62,594 bases of DNA. It comes from Clostridia bacterium (GTDB taxonomy: Bacteria > Bacillota > Clostridia > Oscillospirales > Acutalibacteraceae). Of this stretch, positions 41,283 to 48,753 are shown one piece after another; positions within the stretch are counted from its first letter, which is position 1; each line of letters opens with the position of its first letter. The stretch lies in assembly GCA_900768075.1 (NCBI GenBank), contig CAAGBN010000079.1, forward strand, positions 1-62,594, in the 5' to 3' direction. The notes beneath the pieces were generated by a model. It did no database searches, had not been told where the DNA came from, and worked only from the letters and a program-made list of their open reading frames with translations. A program made the position numbers and the translations under genes.

Positions 41283-41283
41283 A

Positions 41284-41345
41284 CATCTGCGCGTTTTTGA
41301 TTCTTTTTTGGCGCCAGCAAAAAGAATGCCTCCGCGGCGAGCGGA
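41284..41345 (+). repeat. GGCGA-loop two-hairpin 3' element, copy 6
   Basis: Starts 1 base after the pnp stop. Stem 1 ATTCTTTTT (41300-41308)/AAAAAGAAT (41319-41327); stem 2 TCCGC (41331-41335)/GCGGA (41341-41345) around GGCGA. Confidence 0.9.
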
Positions 41346-41413
41346 ACAGATAAAAATAGGCGAGTAGGTTAATTCCTGCTCGCTTTTTGTTTGTGCTGAT
41401 GATTTTGTTTTTA
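41346..41413 (+). terminator. pnp terminator, first of two direct copies
   Basis: GCGAGTAGG (41360-41368) pairs with CCTGCTCGC (41375-41383) with one G-T pair, then T5. The surrounding ~65 bases (AGATAAAAATAGG before, TTGTGCTGA after) recur at 41652-41719. Confidence 0.85.
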
Positions 41414-41427
41414 TTGGAACGCGGGGG

Positions 41428-41470
41428 AGTGTGTGGTGATGGAAACAGCTCTTTTCCCGCCGAGGCAGTG
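41428..41470. repeat. GTGTGTGG-CTCTTTTCCCGCC repeat, copy 1
   Basis: AGTGTGTGG, then AACAGCTCTTTTCCCGCC and GAGGCAGTG. The same order, one base shorter in two places, is at 45393-45433. The preceding GCGGG can pair with the CCCGC. Confidence 0.75.
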
Positions 41471-41481
41471 AGAGAATAACT

Positions 41482-41651
41482 AAAGTTTTGGTCAAGCTTT
41501 TACAAAAGCTTGTGGGGCATCGTCGCCGAAGCGCCACCTGTGGTGGATTAAGCAAGGTGAGGATGGCGCAGTGGTCAAAATTCATAGGCGCTCCAAGCCG
41601 TAATGAATTTTGGGAACCACAAGAGGGAGGGGCAAAGCCCTGCCTCAACAA
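41482..41651. repeat. GTTTTGGTCAAGCTT-type repeat, copy 2, with inserted palindrome
   Basis: CAAGCTTTT (41493-41501)/AAAAGCTTG (41504-41512) is the hairpin shared with the repeat at 1204-1258. The usual G-rich tail GGGGCAAAGCCC appears only after ~110 bases (41630-41642). Between them lies another palindrome: GTGGT...CAAAATTCAT facing ATGAATTTTG...ACCAC (41574-41619). It looks like one repeat inserted in another. Confidence 0.65.
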
Positions 41652-41719
41652 AACAGATAAAAAATAGGCGAGTAGGATAAATCCTACTCGCTTTTTTCTT
41701 GTGCTGACTATTTTATTTT
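41652..41719. terminator. Second copy of the pnp-type terminator, bidirectional
   Basis: GCGAGTAGGAT (41668-41678) pairs perfectly with ATCCTACTCGC (41681-41691), with A and T tracts on both sides. It ends the minus-strand transporter transcript (stop at 41713) as well as read-through from pnp. Confidence 0.85.
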
Positions 41720-43092
41720 TCCTGCATTTTTGCAGTTATTTTTTCAAGCAGCTGAGAATGAATGATATACTTTTTGTTGAAAATTATAAGTGAAATTAAA
41801 GCTGTCATAAAGGGAATAGCAAACATCATTATCATAATGCCGTTTTTAGCGCCCTGAGGCTGAGGCACAACGTTTTCCTGATATTTGCATATTTCAAGAC
41901 CAAAGCCGATGATGAGTGCCTGAATTGTCTGTGCAAATTTCATCTGAAAGCTCTTCATTGAGAAGATAATTGCATCAGCACGTTCACCGCTTCTGTATTC
42001 GCCATAGTCAACAATATCGGCAAGCATTGATGCCTCTGCAGTGAATACGTTACCTATACCAAGACCTGCAATAAAGGCAAGGATGAAGAAAAGTATTGCC
42101 GAAAAACCGAATGTAATATTTGTGATGAAGAGTAAAAGATATGCAACTATAGAAACAGACATACCGATTTTAATTACGTTGTGTTTACCTATCTTGCCTG
42201 AGAAAGCAGATACACCGAAAAGACCTATTGCCTGACCTGCACCTGTTACAGCTGCAAAGATTGTAAGAAGCTTGCCGTTTTCTGCAATATAGTCAAAATA
42301 GTAGGCTGCAAGGCCGTTCATAAGATACCAGCTCAGGTTGAAGGTTACGGCTACTGCAATAAATACTAAAGCCTGATCGTTTGCTTTTATAGTTTTGATG
42401 ATATCTCTGAATTTATATGCTGTTTTATGCTCGGGGATAATTCTTTCACGGGTCTTGAGGAATGTTATAAGAGCAAAAATTATGAACATTACACCGATAC
42501 CACCGGCTATTGTTGAGTATGCTGTATCCTGCTTGTTTGCAGGGAATGCTGCAAGAATAAGTGAGGTTGCACCCATTACGGTGAGCTGACCTACGCCTGA
42601 GAAAAATCTCGGGAAGGAAGCAATGATATTTCGCTCCTTCGGGTCGGTGGTTAGTGCAGGTACGAATGACCAATAAGGTATATCGATTACAGTATATGAC
42701 ATACCCCACAGTACGTACATTATTGCAACGTGTATGTATAATGCAATATCTGTGCCACCCACATAAAGGGAGTAAAAAGGTCTTGTGAACATCAGAAACA
42801 GTACAACGGCATTGAGTACTGCACCTATCAGAATCCAGGGTCTGAATCTGCCGTATTTAGTTTTTGTGTTACTTACAATCATACCCATCATCGGGTCGTT
42901 GATGCCGTCCCATATTCTCGCAATAGCAGTTACAATGCCGATAAAGCCTGCGGCAACACCTAAAACGTCGGTTGAGTATTTGATGAAAAATGAAAAGCAT
43001 AAACCGTAGCTCATATCAAGACCTATAGCGCCTACGCCGTAGCCAAGCTTTTCACTTAAGGGAATGGAGTGTTTTGTTGTTTCTTTTTTCAT
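41713..43092 (-). CDS. GPH-family sugar:cation symporter
   Basis: 459 residues with twelve membrane segments. The start SEKLGYGVGAIGLDMSYG and the loop DGINDPMMGMIVSNTKTKYGRFRPW (quoted in part: DGINDPMMG, KYGRFRPWI) are signatures of the glycoside-pentoside-hexuronide:cation symporters (MelB/XynB/UidB group). Substrate unknown; no hydrolase is adjacent. I chose ATG 43092: AAAGG is 9 bases upstream, while the ATG at 43101 abuts it, and residues upstream have no family match. Confidence 0.88.
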   Translation of the reverse strand: MKKETTKHSIPLSEKLGYGVGAIGLDMSYGLCFSFFIKYSTDVLGVAAGFIGIVTAIARIWDGINDPMMGMIVSNTKTKYGRFRPWILIGAVLNAVVLFLMFTRPFYSLYVGGTDIALYIHVAIMYVLWGMSYTVIDIPYWSFVPALTTDPKERNIIASFPRFFSGVGQLTVMGATSLILAAFPANKQDTAYSTIAGGIGVMFIIFALITFLKTRERIIPEHKTAYKFRDIIKTIKANDQALVFIAVAVTFNLSWYLMNGLAAYYFDYIAENGKLLTIFAAVTGAGQAIGLFGVSAFSGKIGKHNVIKIGMSVSIVAYLLLFITNITFGFSAILFFILAFIAGLGIGNVFTAEASMLADIVDYGEYRSGERADAIIFSMKSFQMKFAQTIQALIIGFGLEICKYQENVVPQPQGAKNGIMIMMFAIPFMTALISLIIFNKKYIIHSQLLEKITAKMQEK

Positions 43093-43468
43093 AAGGTGCA
43101 TCCTTTCCGTTTTTTTAATTCTAATTAAACTCATTATAACATTTATAAGTCCGAATGAGAACAATAAGTTGTAAAGAAAATGTAAATTAAAGAACAAAAC
43201 AACGGTTTGGCTTGTAAAATCTGAATTTACACAATTTTTACAATGGTTTGAGGCAATTTAGTTATTTATAATCTAATATTCACTTATAAGGGATATAAAT
43301 AAATTTGTTTTAAGCCTGTTACGGTAATTGTTCGGATATCTCCACCCATTCTCCATACAAAATTACATACCGAAGAGGCAACGTCATAGCGTTGTCTTTT
43401 TGGTTTTAGTTGAAAAAAGAAATAAGTTTGTGCTATTATAATAGCAATTCAGCAAAGGAGCTTATAAT
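43093..43468. other. Divergent spacer, AT-rich
   Basis: Upstream region of the transporter (minus) and the second two-component system (plus). TATAAT at 43437-43442 is a candidate -10 for the latter, with no well-spaced -35. GGCAACG/CGTTGTC (43377-43396) followed by five T is a terminator-like hairpin ending ~40 bases before that -10; it could close a short transcript from the AT-rich stretch. No frame or known RNA is seen. Confidence 0.45.
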
Positions 43469-44140
43469 ATGTCTGAAAAAATAATGATTATTGATGATGA
43501 GCCTGATATTATTTTTCTGCTTCGTGATTTCTTCTTGCTTAATGATTATGAAGTCATTACTGCAAACAGTGCCGAAGAGGCGATGGCAAAATTTAAAGAA
43601 AATCCTGATCTGATACTTTTAGATATAAATATGCCCGGGAAAAACGGACTTGAATTTTGCAAACAGATTCGTGAGCTGACTCAGAGCCCTATAATTTTTC
43701 TCTCTGCAAGAACACGTGAGGATGATATCCTTACAGGTCTTAATATAGGTGGCGACGATTATATAACAAAGCCTTTTCATATCCGAGAGCTTTTGGGTCG
43801 TGTGCAGGCGCATCTTCGCCGCGAAAGACGCAATAAAAGCGGTAATGATAATAAAAACCAGGGACTCAAAATTGACTATTCGGGTATGAATGTAACCTAT
43901 AACGGCAAGAGCATATCTTTCACTAAAACTGAATTTGAAATTATTGAGTTTCTGTCTATGAATCCGGGACAGGTTTTCAGCAGAGAGAAGATATATGAAA
44001 ATGTAATAGGCTTTAATTCTGACGGTGACAATACAGTTATAACTGAGCATATAAGAAAAATCAGAAACAAGTTTATCAGCGTCGGAAGCGAGTCTTGTAT
44101 AGAAACAGTTTGGGGTGTGGGATACAGATGGGTAAGCTGA
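43469..44140 (+). CDS. OmpR-family response regulator (VanR-like)
   Basis: 223 residues. Receiver: MIIDDEPD, phospho-acceptor in LILLDINMP, and Lys in YITKPFH. Winged helix C-terminal, ending ETVWGVGYRWVS. AAAGGAG precedes the ATG. It overlaps the kinase gene by 13 bases, so the two are translationally coupled. Confidence 0.92.
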   Translation: MSEKIMIIDDEPDIIFLLRDFFLLNDYEVITANSAEEAMAKFKENPDLILLDINMPGKNGLEFCKQIRELTQSPIIFLSARTREDDILTGLNIGGDDYITKPFHIRELLGRVQAHLRRERRNKSGNDNKNQGLKIDYSGMNVTYNGKSISFTKTEFEIIEFLSMNPGQVFSREKIYENVIGFNSDGDNTVITEHIRKIRNKFISVGSESCIETVWGVGYRWVS

Positions 44141-45312
44141 AGAATAAAGGACTCATAAGAGATATAAAAATAAAACCGTCATTTTTTATTTTTGTTTTTA
44201 ACTGTCTGCTCCTCGCATTGGTCTTGTCGGTGGTAACGGTTCATATTGTCGATAAGTTTGTTTCTACAGTATCTGTGTTTTATATCGACGGTAATGAGGA
44301 TATCGACCGAATAAATGAAGACCGAGACGAGGACATCTATATTGCAGTTGAGATGATAGATGAAGATTTTGATGAAGAAAATTCGGATGCAATTTTATTT
44401 TACAGCCGAAACTGGATTGTAATAGCTTTGCTGATTTTCTATTTTATATTTGCTGTTTTTGTTGCATCGCAGGCCTTTTTCAAGCGAAAGCTTGATGTAC
44501 CGCTAAGGCAGCTTGAGGATGCAGCACAGAAGATATCGGAGCAAAACCTTGATTTTGAGATTGAGTATTCAGGCAGCGATGAAATGGGAAAGCTGTGTCA
44601 TTCCTTTGAAACTATGAGACGTCAGTTAGTGCAGAATAATATTAAAATGTGGGATATGATTGACGAGCAGAAACGAGTTCAGCATGTGCTTGCTCACGAT
44701 ATAAGAACGCCACTGACAGTAACAAAGGGATATACAGATATTCTCCTTGACTATGTGCCTAAGGGTAAGCTCAGTGAAGAAAAGATACTCGTAACCATTG
44801 AGTGCATAAACAGAAATATTGTTCGTCTTGAAAACTTTGTCAATATGATGAGTGATATGCAAAAGCTCGATCAGATGAAGATAAAAAAGGAAGAAATCGA
44901 AATAGCAGACTTCTTTGAAACTCTGAGAGAAAACGCAGAGATTATCTGTAAGGAAAAGGAGCTTTCTTTCTCTTGCACCGGCGACAGTGATAAGGCATAC
45001 ACTGACTGTGCTGTTATTGAGCAAATAGTCACTAATCTTATTTCAAACGCCAACCGTTATGCGACAAGTAAAGTTATGCTTGATTGCAATTATAGTAACA
45101 GCAGATTTCATATAACAGTTTCGGATGACGGTAAGGGCTTCAGCGAAGAGGCACTGCGATATGCATTCGAGCCTTATTACACTGAAGAAAACAAAAATCA
45201 AGGTGTACACTATGGCTTAGGTCTTGCGATTTGCAAAACCTTATGTGATAAGATGGAGGGCAGAATCAGTTGCCGAAATAATAACGGAGCTGAGGTTATG
45301 GTAGAGATATAA
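44128..45312 (+). CDS. Sensor histidine kinase
   Basis: 394 residues. Membrane segment 1 (~18-45), a short and very acidic extracytoplasmic loop (~45-92, with EDIDRINEDRDEDIY), segment 2 (~93-115), HAMP, the H-box LAHDIRTPLTV, N-box SNANRYATS and G-boxes DDGKGF and YGLGLAICK. The acidic loop could bind cations or cationic peptides, as in PhoQ-like sensors; this is inference. I took the ATG at 44128 inside the regulator gene; longer starts lie in the regulator's frame overlap. A terminator follows at 45350. Confidence 0.9.
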   Translation: MGKLKNKGLIRDIKIKPSFFIFVFNCLLLALVLSVVTVHIVDKFVSTVSVFYIDGNEDIDRINEDRDEDIYIAVEMIDEDFDEENSDAILFYSRNWIVIALLIFYFIFAVFVASQAFFKRKLDVPLRQLEDAAQKISEQNLDFEIEYSGSDEMGKLCHSFETMRRQLVQNNIKMWDMIDEQKRVQHVLAHDIRTPLTVTKGYTDILLDYVPKGKLSEEKILVTIECINRNIVRLENFVNMMSDMQKLDQMKIKKEEIEIADFFETLRENAEIICKEKELSFSCTGDSDKAYTDCAVIEQIVTNLISNANRYATSKVMLDCNYSNSRFHITVSDDGKGFSEEALRYAFEPYYTEENKNQGVHYGLGLAICKTLCDKMEGRISCRNNNGAEVMVEI

Positions 45313-45349
45313 GAGCAAACCACGATGAGGGCGACATAAATATAAACAG

Positions 45350-45378
45350 TAGGGGCGACCATTGGTCGTCCTTTTTTT
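45350..45378 (+). terminator. GGGGCGACC repeat acting as terminator of the kinase
   Basis: GGGCGACC (45353-45360) pairs with GGTCGTCC (45364-45371) around ATT, followed by seven T. Confidence 0.85.
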
Positions 45379-45392
45379 GCGGTACGCGTTAT

Positions 45393-45433
45393 AGTGTGTG
45401 GATGAAAACAGCTCTTTTCCCGCCGAGGCAGTG
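45393..45433. repeat. GTGTGTGG-CTCTTTTCCCGCC repeat, copy 2
   Basis: Nearly the same 41 bases as 41428-41470, ending CGAGGCAGTG. It runs straight into the next repeat. Confidence 0.75.
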
Positions 45434-45499
45434 TAGCGCAGTCCCGTGGACTGCTGTGTAGGGGGGCGTGTATTTAGCAGGCGATGCGCCTGCGCTACA
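45432..45499. repeat. TGTAG-type two-hairpin repeat, copy 2
   Basis: Outer TGTAGCG (45432-45438)/CGCTACA (45493-45499); hairpin 1 GCAGTCC-CGT-GGACTGC; hairpin 2 GCAGGCG-ATG-CGCCTGC. Hairpin 1 differs from copies at 34189 and 46510 by compensated pairs, hairpin 2 is constant. Confidence 0.88.
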
Positions 45500-45522
45500 G
45501 CTCTTTTCCCGCCATTTTGATA

Positions 45523-45675
45523 ACTCATCCACCGCTAAAGCGGTCCCCCTTCTCTTGAAGTCGAAGGCTTTTTGCCTTCCCTTGTAGGGAAGGTGGCACA
45601 CGAAGTGTGACGGATGAGTCAAAGCCTCTCCTTTCAGGAGAGGTGGATTTGCCGAAGGCAAAGACGGAGAGGTCA
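45523..45675. repeat. CTCATCC-type compound palindrome plus half unit
   Basis: Outer ACTCATCC (45523-45530)/GGATGAGT (45612-45619) in place of the ACTCCCTC/GGAGGGAGT of its relatives. Inner hairpins ACCGC-TAAA-GCGGT, CTTCCC/GGGAAGG and CACAC-GAA-GTGTG. A half unit follows (45622-45675): GCCTCTCC/GGAGAGG and TTGCC-GAA-GGCAA. It completes the 45313-45741 spacer, which holds only repeats. Confidence 0.8.
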
Positions 45676-45741
45676 CTATGAAAAAAGAGTTGATTAGTTA
45701 TGTGACTAGTGATATAATGTAATCATAAAGGAGGTATATCT

Positions 45742-46227
45742 ATGAAGAAAGCACTTGTTTTTATATTAGTGATAATCTGCCTTTTTATTTTTGTAGGCTG
45801 CAACTCAACAGAAGAAAGTGACAAAACTGAAGTTTATACCTTCCACGGTGAAAATGAATATATCTCTGTTACAAACGGCACAGCAGTAATTGACGACGAA
45901 AACGAAATGTTCAGTGGTGGTAATCTTGCAGTTTTAAATAAAGAGCTTTTTGACAATGCTGTTTATTGGCGTTATGAGTTTTATGTTTCAAACGATGGTG
46001 AAGAGAAGACTGTATATGTCGGCTCTGTAAGTGATGAAACAGGCGGAGCTTCAGTGAATATCGAAGGCGATCTCGGCAAAATATCAGGTGGAGATATTAT
46101 AACCAAGTATGATGATTCATATACTGATGACTTTGTAAATAACCTGTATTTTAAGCTTGTGGTTAAAAATGCAGAGGGTGAAGAGAACACTTATCATTTG
46201 CAAATGAAGGTTGATAAGGTGTATTGA
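45742..46227 (+). CDS. Hypothetical lipoprotein
   Basis: 161 residues. The signal MKKALVFILVIICLFIF ends at lipobox FVGC (Cys 20), so it is anchored outside the membrane. The rest is a single beta-rich domain, acidic, with YVSNDGEEKTVYVG and NTYHLQMKVDKVY. I do not recognise a family. AAAGGAGG precedes the ATG and a terminator follows. It stands alone between repeat clusters downstream of the two-component system, and could belong to its regulon. Confidence 0.7.
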   Translation: MKKALVFILVIICLFIFVGCNSTEESDKTEVYTFHGENEYISVTNGTAVIDDENEMFSGGNLAVLNKELFDNAVYWRYEFYVSNDGEEKTVYVGSVSDETGGASVNIEGDLGKISGGDIITKYDDSYTDDFVNNLYFKLVVKNAEGEENTYHLQMKVDKVY

Positions 46228-46246
46228 TTATTAAGTATATAATGCT

Positions 46247-46277
46247 AAAACGGCGGGCAAACACCTGCCGTTTTTTT
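46247..46277 (+). terminator. Terminator of the lipoprotein gene, first copy
   Basis: CGGCGGG (46251-46257) pairs with CCTGCCG (46264-46270) with one G-T pair, preceded by AAAA and followed by T7. A second copy is at 46447-46472, on the other side of the repeat at 46279-46415. Confidence 0.85.
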
Positions 46278-46278
46278 G

Positions 46279-46415
46279 CTCCCTCAGTCAAATGTTTCGC
46301 ATTTGACAGCTCCCTCGGGGGGGGGAGCCAAGCTGACGAGCTAAGAAATTTGTATATAGAATCCTTGCCTCCCTCATTGAGGGAGGTGGCTTCGATTTGT
46401 CGAAGACGGAGGGAG
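46279..46415. repeat. CTCCCTC-type compound palindrome, copy 2
   Basis: Outer CTCCCTC (46279-46285)/GAGGGAG (46409-46415). Inner hairpins GTCAAATG/CATTTGAC, GCTCCC/GGGAGC, GCCTCCCTC/GAGGGAGG and CTTCG/CGAAG. The first and last hairpins differ from copy 1 (38849) but stay paired. Confidence 0.85.
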
Positions 46416-46446
46416 TAGCCATATAAACCTTTTATACAAACTAACT

Positions 46447-46472
46447 CGGCGGGATAAAACCTGCCGTTTTTT
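46447..46472 (+). terminator. Second copy of the lipoprotein terminator
   Basis: CGGCGGG (46447-46453) and CCTGCCG (46460-46466), then T6. Same stem as 46251-46270 with a different loop. Confidence 0.8.
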
Positions 46473-46509
46473 CTTTAAGTGCGACGCGTCCCAATAAAAA
46501 AGACCAGCT

Positions 46510-46574
46510 TGTAGCGTAGCCCCACGGGCTACTAAGTGTGACTCGGATTTAGCAGGCGATGCGCCTGCGCTACA
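46510..46574. repeat. TGTAG-type two-hairpin repeat, copy 3
   Basis: Outer TGTAGCG (46510-46516)/CGCTACA (46568-46574); hairpin 1 GTAGCCC-CAC-GGGCTAC; hairpin 2 GCAGGCG-ATG-CGCCTGC. Confidence 0.88.
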
Positions 46575-46591
46575 GCTCTTCAATCCCAACA

Positions 46592-46620
46592 AAAAAGGAC
46601 GACCAATGGTCGCCCCTACA
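46592..46620 (-). repeat. GGGGCGACC repeat, inverted copy
   Basis: On the minus strand TGTAGGGGCGACC-ATT-GGTCGTCC is followed by TTTTTTG, so it could act as a second terminator for the minus-strand ACP operon. Confidence 0.75.
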
Positions 46621-46637
46621 ACTCCTAACTCCTCACT

Positions 46638-46666
46638 AAAAAAGGCAACCCGAAGGTTGCCTTTTT
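46638..46666 (-). terminator. Terminator of the ACP-ligase-condensation operon
   Basis: AAAAAAGGCAACC (46638-46650) pairs with GGTTGCCTTTTT (46655-46666) around CGAA. It lies just after the ACP stop on the minus strand. Confidence 0.92.
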
Positions 46667-46667
46667 A

Positions 46668-46895
46668 TCAGTCCATATACTTTTCGATGATTGCTACTGC
46701 ATCTGCAAGTGTTTCGATGTTCATAACCTCACGGTCAGGAATCTCTATATCAAATTCATCTTCGATTGCAACAGCGATGTTTACAAGCTCAAGTGAGTTG
46801 AGACCAAGCTCGCTTCTGATATTTGTTTCAGCGCTGAGCTTTGAGGGGTCGATGTCAACATATCTGCAGATTACTTCAATAAGTTTTTCAAGCAT
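46668..46895 (-). CDS. Stand-alone acyl carrier protein
   Basis: 75 residues, acidic four-helix carrier. The phosphopantetheine serine is in LGLNSLELVN (Ser ~36). The usual fatty-acid ACP has DSL here; Asn-Ser-Leu is common in carriers of non-ribosomal or specialised lipid pathways. AAGGAG precedes the ATG. It is last in a three-gene set with an AMP-forming ligase and a condensation-domain protein, so it probably carries their substrate. No PPTase is in the window. Confidence 0.92.
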   Translation of the reverse strand: MLEKLIEVICRYVDIDPSKLSAETNIRSELGLNSLELVNIAVAIEDEFDIEIPDREVMNIETLADAVAIIEKYMD

Positions 46896-46938
46896 GGGTT
46901 TAAATCTCCTTTATGTTAAAATTAAGCATTTACTGTGA

Positions 46939-48699
46939 TTATTTGTTTGCGTATGTATCGATTACCTTCTGACGGATAACCTTTCTTGTTGAGTTCTTTT
47001 CAAACTCGTTGAAGGATACATATACATTCTGTACCTTGCGGTATGCAGGCTGACCCTTGTTTGAAGCAGCAACGTCTGCCTTGGTCTTTGCAATTACTTC
47101 TTCATCAGTGAGCTCTTCCTTGATGAGCTCCTTGTTTACGTAAATCGCAGCAGCCATAATTGTGTTTTCCTTGCCTGTTGCGGAAATCATCTTCTCTTCA
47201 AATGCAACAGTTTCAACTGCATAGGGAAGATTTTCCATAATGTTACTTTCAACAGTTTCGGGGAAGATGTTTTCACCGTTGGGAAGGATGATAAGGAACT
47301 TCTTACGACCTGTGATGTAAAGCTCGCCGTCTTCGTCGAGTCTGCCGTAGTCACCGGTCTTGAACCAGCCGTCCTCGGTGAATGAAGCCTTTGTTGCTTC
47401 TTCATCCTTGTAGTAACCCTTGGTAACATTGTCACCCTTAACCTGTACTTCACCGATACCCTCTTCGTCGGGACTGTCGATTCTGAACTTGATTCTGGGG
47501 AATGCCTTACCTGCTGAAAGAGGCTTGTGTCTGCCGTCTCTGTGAAGAGTGATTGTAGGTGAGCATTCTGTCATACCGTAGCCGGAGATAATGTTGAAGC
47601 CAAGCTCTGAAAGGAACTTGATGTGGTCGCCTCTTGCAGGTGCACCGCCACATGACATTGTGGGGAACTGACCGCCGAAATTGTCGCTGATGGACTTGAA
47701 TACGATGGGTCTGATGTCAATGCCGACCTTGAGAAGCTTGTTGCTGATTTTAATCATCTTGAGCATTACATCAAGCTTACCTTTTGCTTCTGCCTTTGCA
47801 CGGATACCGTTGTAGATGTTTTCAAGTACAAGGGGTACAACTGCCATTGCAGTAGGTCTGAAGTCGTTGATGTTAGGAAGAATGTTCTTAAGGCTGTCAT
47901 TTACATAAATGATACCGTTCATATAGATAGCTGTAAGAATGCTGCATGAAAGCTCATATACGTGGTTCATGGGAAGAATTGACATTGTTGACTGCTCGGG
48001 ACCGAGGAATTCAAGAACGCCTTCAACATTTGATGCAAAATTGAAGTGTGAGAGCATAACGCCCTTGTTGGTACCTGTTGTACCTGAAGTGAAGACAACT
48101 GCTGCAAGGTCTTCAGGCTTAATTTCCTTGTCGATGAAGCGTCTGTCACCCTTTGCGAGAAGCTCCTTACCCATTTCTGCAAGTGCATCAACAGTGAGGA
48201 ATTTGCCACCTTCTGTCTTTGCACCGGGGTTCATACAGAAAGCATATTTACATCTTTCGTCATTTTCAAGATGAAGCTTTACAGTGTCATTGTAGGTTCT
48301 TGAATGGAAAACAGCTTCTGCATCACCCTTGCTGATGAGCATGCTGATATCCTTGTCGGGAAGCTCCTTGTCGATGGGCACTGCAACACCACCGCCGCAA
48401 ACAATTGCAAAGAAAACAACAATCCAGTTGTAGCTGTTTTCGCTTACAATTGAAATGTGTTTGCCACCGAGACCGAGCTCATAAAGAGCTGTACCAACCT
48501 GTCTTACTCTGTCGTGGAAATCTTTGACAGTGTAAACAACGTCTTGCTTCTTGATTTTTTCAACAACAGCAACTCTGTCACCGAAGGCTTCACTTCTTGT
48601 GAACATTTCCTTAATTGAGGTAACAGGCTCTGCTCTGTGAATTTTTGCTCTAAGCTTTGCAAGCTCTCTGAATTCCTTTTTTGTAAGTTCAATATGCAT
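46939..48699 (-). CDS. AMP-forming acyl/aminoacyl ligase
   Basis: 586 residues, ANL superfamily. Motifs in order: VVFTSGTTGTNKGVMLSH (A3 phosphate loop), GYGMTECSPT (A5), TGDYGRLDEDGELY (A7), TGRKKFLIILPNGENIFP (A8) and near the C-terminus NSTRKVIRQK (catalytic Lys). It is closest by eye to long-chain fatty acyl-CoA/ACP ligases, not to amino-acid adenylation domains. It should activate a carboxylic acid and load it on the ACP encoded 43 bases downstream. AGGAG precedes the ATG. No signal peptide. Confidence 0.9.
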   Translation of the reverse strand: MHIELTKKEFRELAKLRAKIHRAEPVTSIKEMFTRSEAFGDRVAVVEKIKKQDVVYTVKDFHDRVRQVGTALYELGLGGKHISIVSENSYNWIVVFFAIVCGGGVAVPIDKELPDKDISMLISKGDAEAVFHSRTYNDTVKLHLENDERCKYAFCMNPGAKTEGGKFLTVDALAEMGKELLAKGDRRFIDKEIKPEDLAAVVFTSGTTGTNKGVMLSHFNFASNVEGVLEFLGPEQSTMSILPMNHVYELSCSILTAIYMNGIIYVNDSLKNILPNINDFRPTAMAVVPLVLENIYNGIRAKAEAKGKLDVMLKMIKISNKLLKVGIDIRPIVFKSISDNFGGQFPTMSCGGAPARGDHIKFLSELGFNIISGYGMTECSPTITLHRDGRHKPLSAGKAFPRIKFRIDSPDEEGIGEVQVKGDNVTKGYYKDEEATKASFTEDGWFKTGDYGRLDEDGELYITGRKKFLIILPNGENIFPETVESNIMENLPYAVETVAFEEKMISATGKENTIMAAAIYVNKELIKEELTDEEVIAKTKADVAASNKGQPAYRKVQNVYVSFNEFEKNSTRKVIRQKVIDTYANK

Positions 48700-48753
48700 T
48701 TTGGTTCTCCTAATATCTTTATTTTTACAGCTTAAGGCTGTCTGTTACGTTGA

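Noticed and set aside
41520..41630. Group II intron or retroelement remnant in the pnp spacer
   Set aside because: I could not find a domain V-like hairpin or any reverse transcriptase fragment; nested palindromes explain the pairing.
46374..46592. Short frames within the 46.2-46.6 kb repeats
   Set aside because: They are made only of repeat sequence and lack ribosome sites.
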